The notes below the pieces were generated by a model. That model saw only the letters and a list, made by a program, of their open reading frames with translations. It was not told the DNA's origin and searched no databases. Both the position numbers and the translations under genes were made by a program. Source: Nocardioides caldifontis (GTDB taxonomy: Bacteria; Actinomycetota; Actinomycetes; Propionibacteriales; Nocardioidaceae). From it: a stretch of DNA of 64,000 bases. Shown here in pieces: positions 8,424 through 15,595 of the stretch; the stretch's first letter is position 1, and each line of letters begins with the position of its first letter. The DNA is taken from positions 806,001 to 870,000 of the forward strand of contig NZ_VHIB01000001.1 in NCBI RefSeq assembly GCF_008087345.1, read 5' to 3'.

Positions 8424-8897
8424 TCACCGCCTCCGGGCGGCCCGTTTCCTGGGGGCAGGCCGGACGACGAGCACCGGGCAGGGTGCGTACTGCTGCACCC
8501 GCTGGGCAGTGCTCCCCATCAGCACCGTCTCGCTGATGCCGCGGCTGCCGCTGGCCACCACGATCAGCCCGGCATCGAGCTGCGTGGCCGCCTTGATCAG
8601 CTCGTTGGCCGGCGAGCCGCTGCGGATCCGCTTGTGCACCTTGGGACCCCAGCCGCTGAGCGCGTCGGCGACGACCTGCACGGCGTGCTCGGCGGCCTCG
8701 CGGAACGAGGCGAACTTCGGCTCACCGGCTCGTGGTCGGGGCTCGGTGAGGTCGTCCGCGAACCCCACCGGGGCCAGCGGTCGTACGACGGCGATGACCG
8801 AGACGTCGGTGATCAACGAAGGGTCGCCCAGCTTCTTGAGGTACTTCGCCGCCGCCAGCGACTGCTTCGACCCGTCGGTCGCCACGATCACGTGCAT
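8424..8897 (-). CDS. Universal stress protein (UspA family)
   Basis: A single 157-residue Usp domain with an N-terminal VIVATDGSKQSLAAA strand and the ATP-binding C-terminal motif GSRG..x..GSTAQRV near residues 118-135 (G-2x-G-9x-GS). It should therefore be an ATP-binding Usp. The basic tail RKRAARRR is unusual but short. Its ATG lies 1 nt after the permease stop, so the two are translationally coupled. Coupling of a Usp to an amino-acid permease is common. Confidence 0.92.
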   Translation of the reverse strand: MHVIVATDGSKQSLAAAKYLKKLGDPSLITDVSVIAVVRPLAPVGFADDLTEPRPRAGEPKFASFREAAEHAVQVVADALSGWGPKVHKRIRSGSPANELIKAATQLDAGLIVVASGSRGISETVLMGSTAQRVQQYAPCPVLVVRPAPRKRAARRR

Positions 8898-8898
8898 C

Positions 8899-10302
8899 TC
8901 ACGCCTCCGTCACGGTGTTGCCCCGGTCCCGCTTGCCGAAGCCGTACTCGATGAGGAACAGCACCACGCCCACCGCGACGAGCCCGCCGCACCAGTAGAG
9001 CGAGTGCGGGTCGTCGTACACCACGTAGCCGAGCAGCACGAGGTTGGCCACCAGCCCGACCAGCAGCAACCAGGTCGGCGCGGTGAACGTCTCGCCGTCC
9101 TCGTCCTGGCCACGCAGCTTGATCGCCGCGAAGATGACCAGCGCGTAGATGAAGAGGACGAAGACCACCGTGACCGTCGCGAGCCGCCCGACCACGTCGA
9201 CGCCCACCCCGGCCTCGTTGAGGAGCTTGCCGATCACGAGCAGCGAGCAGACCACCACGGCCGAGAAGATCAGCGCGACCCAGGGGCTGCGCCGGCTGGC
9301 GTGCACCTTGGCGAAGACGCCGGGCACGACGTCCTCCTTCGCCATCCCGTAGAGGATCCGCGACTGCGTCACCACCGAGACCAGGGTGGTGTTGGTGATC
9401 GCCACCATCGCGATGCAGGCGAACAACGTGGCCATGAAGGTGACCGAGATCGGCAGGATCCCGGCCTCGACGACCTCGAGCAGCGCGGCGTCGGACTCCG
9501 CCAGCGTGTCGATCGGCACGGTCAGCGCTGCTGTCATTGCGACAAGAACGTAGATGACGCCAGCAGCGATCATCCCGCCCACGAGTGCGCGGGGGAAGCT
9601 GCGCGCGGGGTCGACGGTCTCCTCCGCGACGTTGACGGCGTTCTCGAACCCCGTCATCGCGAAGAACGCCAGCGCGACGCCGGCGATGATCGCGAGCACC
9701 GGGTTGGTGTCGGAGGCCTCGAAGTTGGTGAGCGTCCCGAAGTCTGCGCCGCCCTCGACCACGTGCCAGACGCCGATGACCATCACGATCAGCAACCCGG
9801 CCACCTCGACGAAGGTCATCAGCATGTTCGCGACGACCGACTCGGTGATGCCGAGGTAGTTCACCAGCGCCAGGAGCACCAGGAAGACCAGCGACACCAG
9901 CAGGAGGGGCGGCAGCTCCCAGACCTCGTTGAAGTACGCCGCGAAGCCGGTGGCCAGGGAACCTGCGGCGGCGAACACCGCGGCCAGCATGAACACCGTC
10001 ACCATGAACGTGAGCGTGGTGTTGCCGAAGGCCCGGTTGACGTAGAGCGCGGCGCCGGCGGCCCGGGGGTACTTGGTCGCGAGCTCGGCGTACGCGAGGC
10101 CGGTGACGGTCGCGACCGTCACCCCGACGGCGAAGGCGACCCAGAACGCGCCGCCGACGGCACCCGCCACCAACCCGATCAGCACGTAGATTCCGGAGCC
10201 CAGGACGTCGCCGAGGACGTAGAAGAAGAGCAACCGTCCGGTGATGGAGCGCTTCAGGTCCCCGTCGTGCGGGACGGTGCGCTGCTCGGCCACGTCGGTC
10301 AT
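8899..10302 (-). CDS. APC-superfamily amino-acid permease
   Basis: The 467-residue protein has about 12 membrane helices. The first helix region FYVLGDVLGSGIYVLIGLVA has the G-S-G-I-Y unwound motif of APC transporters, which binds the substrate backbone. ATKYPRAAGAALYV and GFENAVNVAEE are further conserved loops. The amino acid carried cannot be told. It is the first gene of a two-gene operon with the Usp. Confidence 0.9.
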   Translation of the reverse strand: MTDVAEQRTVPHDGDLKRSITGRLLFFYVLGDVLGSGIYVLIGLVAGAVGGAFWVAFAVGVTVATVTGLAYAELATKYPRAAGAALYVNRAFGNTTLTFMVTVFMLAAVFAAAGSLATGFAAYFNEVWELPPLLLVSLVFLVLLALVNYLGITESVVANMLMTFVEVAGLLIVMVIGVWHVVEGGADFGTLTNFEASDTNPVLAIIAGVALAFFAMTGFENAVNVAEETVDPARSFPRALVGGMIAAGVIYVLVAMTAALTVPIDTLAESDAALLEVVEAGILPISVTFMATLFACIAMVAITNTTLVSVVTQSRILYGMAKEDVVPGVFAKVHASRRSPWVALIFSAVVVCSLLVIGKLLNEAGVGVDVVGRLATVTVVFVLFIYALVIFAAIKLRGQDEDGETFTAPTWLLLVGLVANLVLLGYVVYDDPHSLYWCGGLVAVGVVLFLIEYGFGKRDRGNTVTEA

Positions 10303-10362
10303 CGTCCGCCTCCGTCAGAGTCGCGGCAGGAATACCCGAGCCGGACGGTGGTGAAACGACGA

Positions 10363-10392
10363 GGAGCCGGACCCGGGTGCGGGTCCGGCTCC
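10363..10392. terminator. Perfect 12-bp hairpin in a divergent gap
   Basis: GGAGCCGGACCC (10363-10374) pairs perfectly with 10381-10392 around a 6-nt loop. It lies in the 269-nt gap between the divergent permease (minus) and serine hydrolase (plus). No gene ends next to it, so it may be a leftover terminator of a lost gene or an attenuator in one leader. Confidence 0.5.
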
Positions 10393-10407
10393 GGCCGGCC
10401 GGTGCAG

Positions 10408-10430
10408 CGCGCCACGAGGGGCGGTTCGAC
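10408..10430 (+). repeat. Dispersed palindromic repeat family, copy A (half element)
   Basis: CGCGCCACGAGGGGCGG followed by TTCGAC matches the half-element found at 18.7, 47.8 and 61.6 kb, where the common core is CGCCACGAAGGGCGGCTC. Only one arm is present here. Confidence 0.6.
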
Positions 10431-10494
10431 GACAGCCCTGCCTCGCCTAGACTCACCGCACCCGTCGGGGTGGGCGACGGTGGAGGAGGGGATC

Positions 10495-10575
10495 GTGACC
10501 GACCCTGTCGAGGTGCTCGTCGTCGACGACCACGTGGTGTCCCGCAGGAGGTTCGCCGGGCTGGGGCGCGCGTGA
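10495..10575 (+). pseudogene. Stub of a response-regulator gene (first 20 or so residues of a receiver domain)
   Basis: A GTG start behind GGAGGAGGGG opens VTDPVEVLVVDDHVVSRRRF, the first strand and acidic pair (VLVVDDH) of a NarL/FixJ-type receiver domain. The frame stops after 26 codons. The phospho-acceptor Asp, the rest of the receiver and the HTH domain are absent. Its TGA overlaps the GTG of the serine hydrolase (GTGA), so the stub could still act as a coupled leader. It is most simply a deletion remnant. The start of a two-component gene has been fused to an unrelated gene. Confidence 0.65.
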
Positions 10576-11657
10576 GCGGGACGCCCGGCGGCGGCACCGT
10601 CGCGCCCCGCTTCGCCCCGGTCGAGGCGGCGTTCCGGGAGGTGGTGGAGGGTCACCCCGGCACCGGCGCCTCGCTCGCGGTCCGGCACGACGGGGAGTGG
10701 GTCGTCGACCTCTGGGGCGGGTGGGCCGACGCCGCCCGGACCCGGCCGTGGCAGCGGGACACCCTCGTGATGCCGTACTCCGTCACCAAGCCGTTCGCCG
10801 CCGTCTGCGTCCTGCTGCTCGTGGACCGGGGGCTGGTCGCGCTCGACGAGCCGGTGGCGACGTACTGGCCGGAGCTGCGCGCGGCGACGACCGTCCGCGA
10901 GCTGCTCGCCCACCGGTCGGGGCTGGTGCTGCTCGACGAGCCGCTGCCCGAGGAGGCGCTCTACGACTGGGACCGGCTCTGCGCGAGCCTCGCGGCCCAG
11001 GAGCCGGCGTGGGAGCCGGGGACCGCGGCGGGGGAGTCGGCGCTGTTCTACGGCCACCTGCTCGGCGAGGTGGTGCGCCGGGTGGACGGGCGCCCGCTCG
11101 GCCGGTTCCTCGCCGAGGAGGTGTGCGGGCCGCTCGACCTCGACTTCCACGTGGGGCTCGCCGACGCCGAGCTGGCCCGGGTTGCCGAGCTGACCGGGTT
11201 CGGCGACGAGCTCCGCAGCGTGGGGGAGGGACGACCGCCGTTGTACGCGCGGGCGGTGGGCAACCCGCCCGGGCTGCTCGACCCCGCCGTCGTGAACTCC
11301 GAGCGGTGGCGGCGGGCCGAGATCCCGGCGGTCAACGGCCACGGGACCGCCCGGGCGGTCGCCGGGTTCCACGTCGCCCTCGGCCGCGGCACCCTGCTGT
11401 CCGATGCGGTACGACGCGAGCTCGTCACGGGCGTCGAGGACGAGGACCTCGTCATCGGCGGGCCGACGACGTGGGGGCTCGGTGTGGCGCTCGACCCGGA
11501 CGGGTTCGGCATGGGCGGGCTGGGCGGCAGCTTCGGCTGGTGGAGCGAGGTGGGCGGTTACGCGATCGCGTTCCTCACCGGGCACGTCGGCGACCACGAC
11601 CGGGGCGACCGGCTCGAGGGGGCGCTCCGCGAGGTGCTCGGCCTCCCGCCGCTCTGA
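10572..11657 (+). CDS. Serine hydrolase of the beta-lactamase/EstB family
   Basis: The 361-residue protein has the class C beta-lactamase fold. The nucleophile motif S-x-x-K is SVTK at residues 70-73. The second motif is YGH at 161-163 in place of Y-x-N, as often in EstB-type esterases. The third block is the GHGTARA region near 255. There is no signal peptide, so it is probably a cytoplasmic esterase or peptidase and not a secreted beta-lactamase. The start GTG 10572 overlaps the stop of the receiver-domain stub. Confidence 0.85.
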   Translation: MSGTPGGGTVAPRFAPVEAAFREVVEGHPGTGASLAVRHDGEWVVDLWGGWADAARTRPWQRDTLVMPYSVTKPFAAVCVLLLVDRGLVALDEPVATYWPELRAATTVRELLAHRSGLVLLDEPLPEEALYDWDRLCASLAAQEPAWEPGTAAGESALFYGHLLGEVVRRVDGRPLGRFLAEEVCGPLDLDFHVGLADAELARVAELTGFGDELRSVGEGRPPLYARAVGNPPGLLDPAVVNSERWRRAEIPAVNGHGTARAVAGFHVALGRGTLLSDAVRRELVTGVEDEDLVIGGPTTWGLGVALDPDGFGMGGLGGSFGWWSEVGGYAIAFLTGHVGDHDRGDRLEGALREVLGLPPL

Positions 11658-11724
11658 GTCGCGGACGCCACTCTGAGTCACGGCGCCGCTCTGGCGCGCG
11701 CCAGGCCCGTGAGGGCAAGCCGGT

Positions 11725-11751
11725 GGGCGCCCCGACGTGTCCGGGGCGCCC
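11725..11751. terminator. Hairpin between convergent genes
   Basis: GGGCGCCCCG pairs perfectly with CGGGGCGCCC around a 7-nt loop. It lies in the 283-nt gap between the ends of the serine hydrolase and the aminotransferase. Near-duplicate CTCTGAGTC segments (about 11653 and 11671) occur just after the hydrolase stop; I see nothing else in the gap. Confidence 0.6.
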
Positions 11752-11940
11752 GCCGTGGCGCGGCGACCGGGGACGGGTCCGCGGTGCGCGCCGGCTCTGG
11801 GGACCCGAAGCGCGCCGGGGCGCACTGGGAGAACGGGTCGGGCACGGAAGAGCGACCGGTTGCCCTCGCCCACCGGGAGTGCGGGCGTGGAACCAGTGTC
11901 GTGGAGCAGCCCCCGAACAGGCGTCGGTTTCCGTCGGTTT

Positions 11941-13146
11941 TTACCCGGGGAGCCACCGATCCAGCCGCTCGAGGGCGGCGACCACCTCGGCTTCGTGGCC
12001 GGCGAACGACAGCCGCACGAACCGGTCGCCGTCCGCGGTGTCGAAGTCGATCCCGGGGGCGAGCGCCACGCCGGTCTGCGCGAGCAGCGTGCGCGACCAG
12101 GACATCGTGTCGTCGGTGAGGTGACCGACGTCGGCGTACACGTAGAAGGCGCCGTCGGCCGGCGCCAGCCGGTCGATGCCGAGCCGGCGCAACCCGTCGA
12201 GGAGCACCTCGCGGTTGCGCGCGTAGCGGGCGACGTGGCCGTCGCACTCGTCGTAGGCGTCCTGCCCGAAGGCGGCGACGGCTGCCCGCTGGGCCAGGAC
12301 CGGCGGGCAGATCGAGAAGTTGCCGGTGAGCACGTCCACGGCCCTTCGCAGCCGGGGCGGCACCAGCATCCAGCCCAGCCGCCACCCGGTCATCGAGAAG
12401 TACTTCGAGAACGAGTTGAAGACGACCGCCTCGCGCGACGTCTCCCAGGCCGAGGACTGCGCCACCGTGCCGGAACCCGCGTAGGTGATGCCGTGGTAGA
12501 TCTCGTCGCTGATCAGCTGCACCCCGTGCTCCTCGCACCACCGGGCGAGTGCCGCGAGCTCGTCGGGCGCGAGCATCGTCCCGGTCGGGTTGGCGGGGCT
12601 CGCCACGACCAGCCCGGCGACGGGCCGGTCGAGCTCCTCGAGCATCGCCACGGTCGGCTGGAACCGCGACTCCGGGCCGGTGGGCAGCTCGACGACCTCG
12701 CACCCGAGCGCGGTGAGCACGTTGCGGTAGCAGGGGTATCCGGGCCGCGCGATCGCCACCCGGTCGCCGACCTCGAAGGCGGCGAGGAAGGCGAGCAGGA
12801 ACCCGCCGGAGGAGCCGGTCGTCACCACCACGTCTTCCGGCGCCACGTCGAGGCCGTGGACCCGGGCATGGTGGCCGCAGACGGCCTCGCGGAGCTCGGG
12901 GATGCCGATCGCCTCGGTGTAGCCGAGCACGTCGTTGTCCAGGGCGTGCACCGCCGCCTCGCGGACCGCCCGGGGAGCGGGGGTGGACGGCTGCCCGGCG
13001 ACGAGGTTGAGCAGGTCGCCGTGGGTGCGCTGCCGCTCGTGGGCCAGGGCCAGCAGGTCCATGACGTGGAAGGGCGGGACGTCCGCGCGCGAGGCGACGG
13101 CGAAGCGGGCCCCCGAGGTCGGTGCCGCGGGCGTCTCTCGTGCCAT
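11941..13146 (-). CDS. PLP-dependent aminotransferase (class I/II)
   Basis: The 401-residue protein is a fold-type I aminotransferase. SFSKYFSMTGWRLGWM holds the PLP-binding Lys and the phosphate-binding Arg, and VVASPANPTGTM and ISDEIYHG are the conserved cofactor loops. The C-terminal RLSFAG Arg binds the substrate carboxylate. The substrate is not known. The ATG at 13146 is 7 nt after a TAGGGT hexamer and looks leaderless. It is divergent from the antiporter gene. Confidence 0.9.
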   Translation of the reverse strand: MARETPAAPTSGARFAVASRADVPPFHVMDLLALAHERQRTHGDLLNLVAGQPSTPAPRAVREAAVHALDNDVLGYTEAIGIPELREAVCGHHARVHGLDVAPEDVVVTTGSSGGFLLAFLAAFEVGDRVAIARPGYPCYRNVLTALGCEVVELPTGPESRFQPTVAMLEELDRPVAGLVVASPANPTGTMLAPDELAALARWCEEHGVQLISDEIYHGITYAGSGTVAQSSAWETSREAVVFNSFSKYFSMTGWRLGWMLVPPRLRRAVDVLTGNFSICPPVLAQRAAVAAFGQDAYDECDGHVARYARNREVLLDGLRRLGIDRLAPADGAFYVYADVGHLTDDTMSWSRTLLAQTGVALAPGIDFDTADGDRFVRLSFAGHEAEVVAALERLDRWLPG

Positions 13147-13153
13147 GCCGCCA

Positions 13154-13163
13154 ACCCTAGAAT
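13154..13163. promoter_or_regulatory. Overlapping divergent -10 elements
   Basis: On the minus strand 13154-13159 reads TAGGGT, 7 nt before the aminotransferase ATG. On the plus strand 13158-13163 reads TAGAAT, placed to serve the antiporter, with GAGAGGA ahead of its GTG. The two hexamers share two bases, so the promoters must compete. Confidence 0.5.
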
Positions 13164-13189
13164 GAGCCCCTACCCACCGAGAGGATCGT

Positions 13190-14692
13190 GTGACCTTCGA
13201 CGTCGAGCAGCTGGACCAGGCTCTCCTCCTCGGGTCCGCAGTGCTGCTCGTGGCGATCGTCGCGGTCCGGCTGTCGCTCGTCGCCGGGCTCCCCAGCCTG
13301 CTGTTCTACCTTCTGCTCGGCGTCCTGCTCGGCGAGGACGGCATCGGCATCGGCTTCGAGGACGCGAGCCTCGCGCACGCGCTCGGCTTCGGCGCGCTCG
13401 TCATCATCCTCGCCGAGGGCGGGCTGACGACCAGCTGGAAGGAGATGCGTCCCGTGGTCCGCACGGGAGCGCTGCTGGCCACGGTCGGCGTGGCGGTGAG
13501 CGTCGGGGTGATGACCGTCCTCGCCCACTACGTGCTCGGCTTCCACTGGCAGCTCGCGGTGCTGCTGGCCGCGGTGACGGCGCCGACGGACGCGGCCGCG
13601 GTCTTCTCGGTGCTGCGGAAGGTGCCGCTGCCGCGACGGGTCACGGGGGCGCTCGAGTCGGAGTCCGGCCTCAACGACGCCCCGACCGTGCTCCTGGTGA
13701 CGCTGGCCGCCGAGGGCGACGTGTTCGAGCACGGCATCCTCGGCTTCGGCGGGATCGTCGTCTTCGAGCTCGGGGTGGGCGTCCTGTTCGGTCTCGGCGT
13801 GGGGTTCACCGGCGCCTGGATGATGCGCCGTGTCGCACTCCCGTCGTCCGGGCTCTACCCCCTCGCGGTGCTGAGCCTCTGCGTGCTGGCGTACGCCGGC
13901 GCCGCTAGCCTGCACGCCTCCGGCTTCGCCGCCGTGTACGCCGCGGCGCTGGTGCTCGGCAATGCGGAGCTCCCGCACCGTGCCGCCAGCCGGTCGTTCG
14001 TCGAGGGGCTCGGCTGGCTCTCCCAGATCGGGCTGTTCGTGATGCTCGGCATGCTGGCCTCGCCGCAGCGGCTGTTCGACGGCGACACCCTGTGGCACGC
14101 GATCGTGGCCGGCTTCATCCTCACCGTGGTCGCCCGGCCGCTGTCGGTGCTCGCCAGCGCCGTCTGGCAGCGGTTGACCCTTGCCGACCTCACGTTCCTC
14201 TCCTGGGCGGGGCTCAGGGGCGCGGTCCCGATCGTGCTCGCCACGATCCCGCTGGCCGCGGGGGTCGAGGGGTCGGCCCAGCTCTTCGACATCGTCTTCG
14301 TGCTGGTGGTCGCCGACACGCTGGTCACCAGTCCGACGCTGCCGTGGCTCGCGAAGCGGCTGGGGATCACGGTCGCGGGAGAGGTGCGCGACCTCGAGGT
14401 CGAGTCGGCGCCCCTGGAGCGGCTGGCCGCGGACCTCCTCGAGATCCGGATCACCCGGCGGTCGAAGATGCACGGCGTCGAGGTCGGCGAGCTGCGGCTC
14501 CCGCCCGGGGCGTCGGTAGCGCTGGTGGTCCGCGACGGCACGACCACCGTGCCGACCGACCGGACCGTGCTGCGCACCGGGGACGACCTGCTCGTGGTCA
14601 CCCCCCGCAAGATCAAGGAGCAGACCGAGCAGCGGCTGCGGGCGGTGTCACGGCGCGGGCGGCTGGCCCACTGGGTCGACAGCGACGGCTGA
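13190..14692 (+). CDS. Potassium/proton antiporter (CPA1, NhaP2/CvrA type)
   Basis: The 500-residue protein has about 12 membrane helices in the first 400 residues, followed by a cytoplasmic RCK-C (TrkA-C) domain near residues 410-490 (ITRRSKMHGVEVGELRLPPG and TVLRTGDDLLVV). The core holds APTDAAAVFS and ESGLNDAPTV, the ion-binding Asp motifs of CPA antiporters. It probably extrudes K+ or Na+ in exchange for protons, gated by a ligand on the RCK-C domain. Confidence 0.9.
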   Translation: MTFDVEQLDQALLLGSAVLLVAIVAVRLSLVAGLPSLLFYLLLGVLLGEDGIGIGFEDASLAHALGFGALVIILAEGGLTTSWKEMRPVVRTGALLATVGVAVSVGVMTVLAHYVLGFHWQLAVLLAAVTAPTDAAAVFSVLRKVPLPRRVTGALESESGLNDAPTVLLVTLAAEGDVFEHGILGFGGIVVFELGVGVLFGLGVGFTGAWMMRRVALPSSGLYPLAVLSLCVLAYAGAASLHASGFAAVYAAALVLGNAELPHRAASRSFVEGLGWLSQIGLFVMLGMLASPQRLFDGDTLWHAIVAGFILTVVARPLSVLASAVWQRLTLADLTFLSWAGLRGAVPIVLATIPLAAGVEGSAQLFDIVFVLVVADTLVTSPTLPWLAKRLGITVAGEVRDLEVESAPLERLAADLLEIRITRRSKMHGVEVGELRLPPGASVALVVRDGTTTVPTDRTVLRTGDDLLVVTPRKIKEQTEQRLRAVSRRGRLAHWVDSDG

Positions 14693-14708
14693 CGCCTCCG
14701 TCAGGCGG

Positions 14709-15218
14709 TCAGCACCCCGAACCGGCGGCCCGGGCCTTCATCTTCTGCGGCGCCTTCACGAGCTTGCGGAACGCGTCGCCGACGACCACGTCGACGCCGG
14801 GCCCGAGGTCGTCGGCGCCCACCCGGATCTCGACCTTGCGTCCGAGCTGGCGGGCGACCAGGCGGGCGGCCGGGTCGTCGGCCGACGGCGCGAGGACGAC
14901 GGCGCCACGCACGTCGGAGAGGGCGCCGGGGGCGTTGCCCACCTCGCCGGCGAGGAAGCCGCGCTGGGTGAGCTGCTGCTGGGTCTGGCTGGCCAGCCCC
15001 GACCGGTTGCCGGCGTTGTAGACGCTGACGGTGACGTCGGTGCTGCGGACCACGTCGCCCCTGCGCAGCTGCTCGGCGCAGGTCGCGGCAGCCGCCGGCT
15101 CGTCGTCACCCGGGAACGGCGCGGTCAACGAGCGCCACCCGACGAACGCGGCGGCCAGCAGGATGCAGACCAGCACCACCAGGGTGATCGCCGACAGGCG
15201 GCCGCGGCTCATCGTCAC
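14709..15218 (-). CDS. LytR C-terminal domain protein, membrane anchored
   Basis: The 169-residue protein has an N-terminal membrane helix (LSAITLVVLVCILLAAAFVGW) and an extracellular LytR_C domain with VTVSVYNAGNRSGLASQT, the hallmark block of that domain. Such domains accompany cell-wall enzymes; stand-alone versions have no proven activity. GTG 15218 and ATG 15212 are both possible; GGAG lies about 10 nt before the GTG. It starts 7 nt after the upstream gene's stop and is co-transcribed with it. Confidence 0.82.
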   Translation of the reverse strand: MTMSRGRLSAITLVVLVCILLAAAFVGWRSLTAPFPGDDEPAAAATCAEQLRRGDVVRSTDVTVSVYNAGNRSGLASQTQQQLTQRGFLAGEVGNAPGALSDVRGAVVLAPSADDPAARLVARQLGRKVEIRVGADDLGPGVDVVVGDAFRKLVKAPQKMKARAAGSGC

Positions 15219-15225
15219 CTGGTCG

Positions 15226-15522
15226 TCACTCCGCGATCTCGTGGACCCGCGCGTGGAGCACGGTCCGTTGCTGGAGGGCGGCCCGGAGCGCCCGGTGGAG
15301 CCCGTCCTCGAGGTAGAGCTCCCCGCGCCACAGCACCACGTGCGCGAAGAGGTCGCCGAAGAAGGTCGAGTCCTCGTCGAGCAGCGCCGCGAGGTGCAGG
15401 GTGTCCTTGGTGGTCACGAGCTCGTCGAGCCGCAGCTGCTGCGGCGGCAAGGCAGCCCAGTCGCGCCCACGCAGCCCGTGGTCGGGGTAGGGGCGCCCCT
15501 CACCGACGCGCTTGAAGATCAC
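15226..15522 (-). CDS. Conserved actinobacterial 98-residue protein (VapB-like in databases)
   Basis: It opens MIFKRVGEGRPYPDHGL and ends LYLEDGLHRALRAAL..., a family strongly conserved in actinobacteria and, from memory, often named a VapB-type antitoxin. No PIN-domain toxin gene is adjacent, and I see no ribbon-helix-helix or AbrB motif, so I do not accept the antitoxin name as a function. The pairing with a LytR_C gene suggests a cell-surface or housekeeping role. TATCCT (15529-15534) lies 6 nt before its GTG, so it looks leaderless. Confidence 0.75.
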   Translation of the reverse strand: MIFKRVGEGRPYPDHGLRGRDWAALPPQQLRLDELVTTKDTLHLAALLDEDSTFFGDLFAHVVLWRGELYLEDGLHRALRAALQQRTVLHARVHEIAE

Positions 15523-15528
15523 CGCCCC

Positions 15529-15534
15529 AGGATA
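15529..15534 (-). promoter_or_regulatory. -10 hexamer of a leaderless promoter for the VapB-like gene operon
   Basis: Minus-strand TATCCT lies 6 nt before the GTG at 15522. The herA-like gene diverges from it with its own -10 at 15584-15589. Confidence 0.5.
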
Positions 15535-15583
15535 GGGCCCGGCCGCGGGGCGCCGACGGGTGTCGCGCTCCGGCCCACTCGGC

Positions 15584-15589
15584 TACGTT
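15584..15589 (+). promoter_or_regulatory. -10 hexamer of a leaderless promoter for the HerA-like gene
   Basis: TACGTT lies 6 nt before ATG 15596. It supports that start over the longer in-frame option at 15560. Confidence 0.5.
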
Positions 15590-15595
15590 CCCGTC

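Noticed and set aside
5887-8427. Long minus-strand frame (846 codons) across tadA, tRNA-Ser and the GntP permease
   Set aside because: It runs antisense to well-supported genes and a tRNA, is almost all Arg, Asp, Glu, Gly and His, and has no family motif. It is a shadow of high-GC codon bias.
10572-11657. Secreted beta-lactamase (resistance gene)
   Set aside because: No signal peptide, and the Y-x-N motif is YGH. It fits an EstB-like esterase better.
11658-11940. Short CTCTGAGTC near-duplicates after the serine hydrolase
   Set aside because: Two imperfect copies only, with no clear signal apart from the terminator hairpin at 11725.
15226-15522. VapBC toxin-antitoxin module
   Set aside because: Only the VapB-like member is present. 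No PIN-domain gene is on either side.
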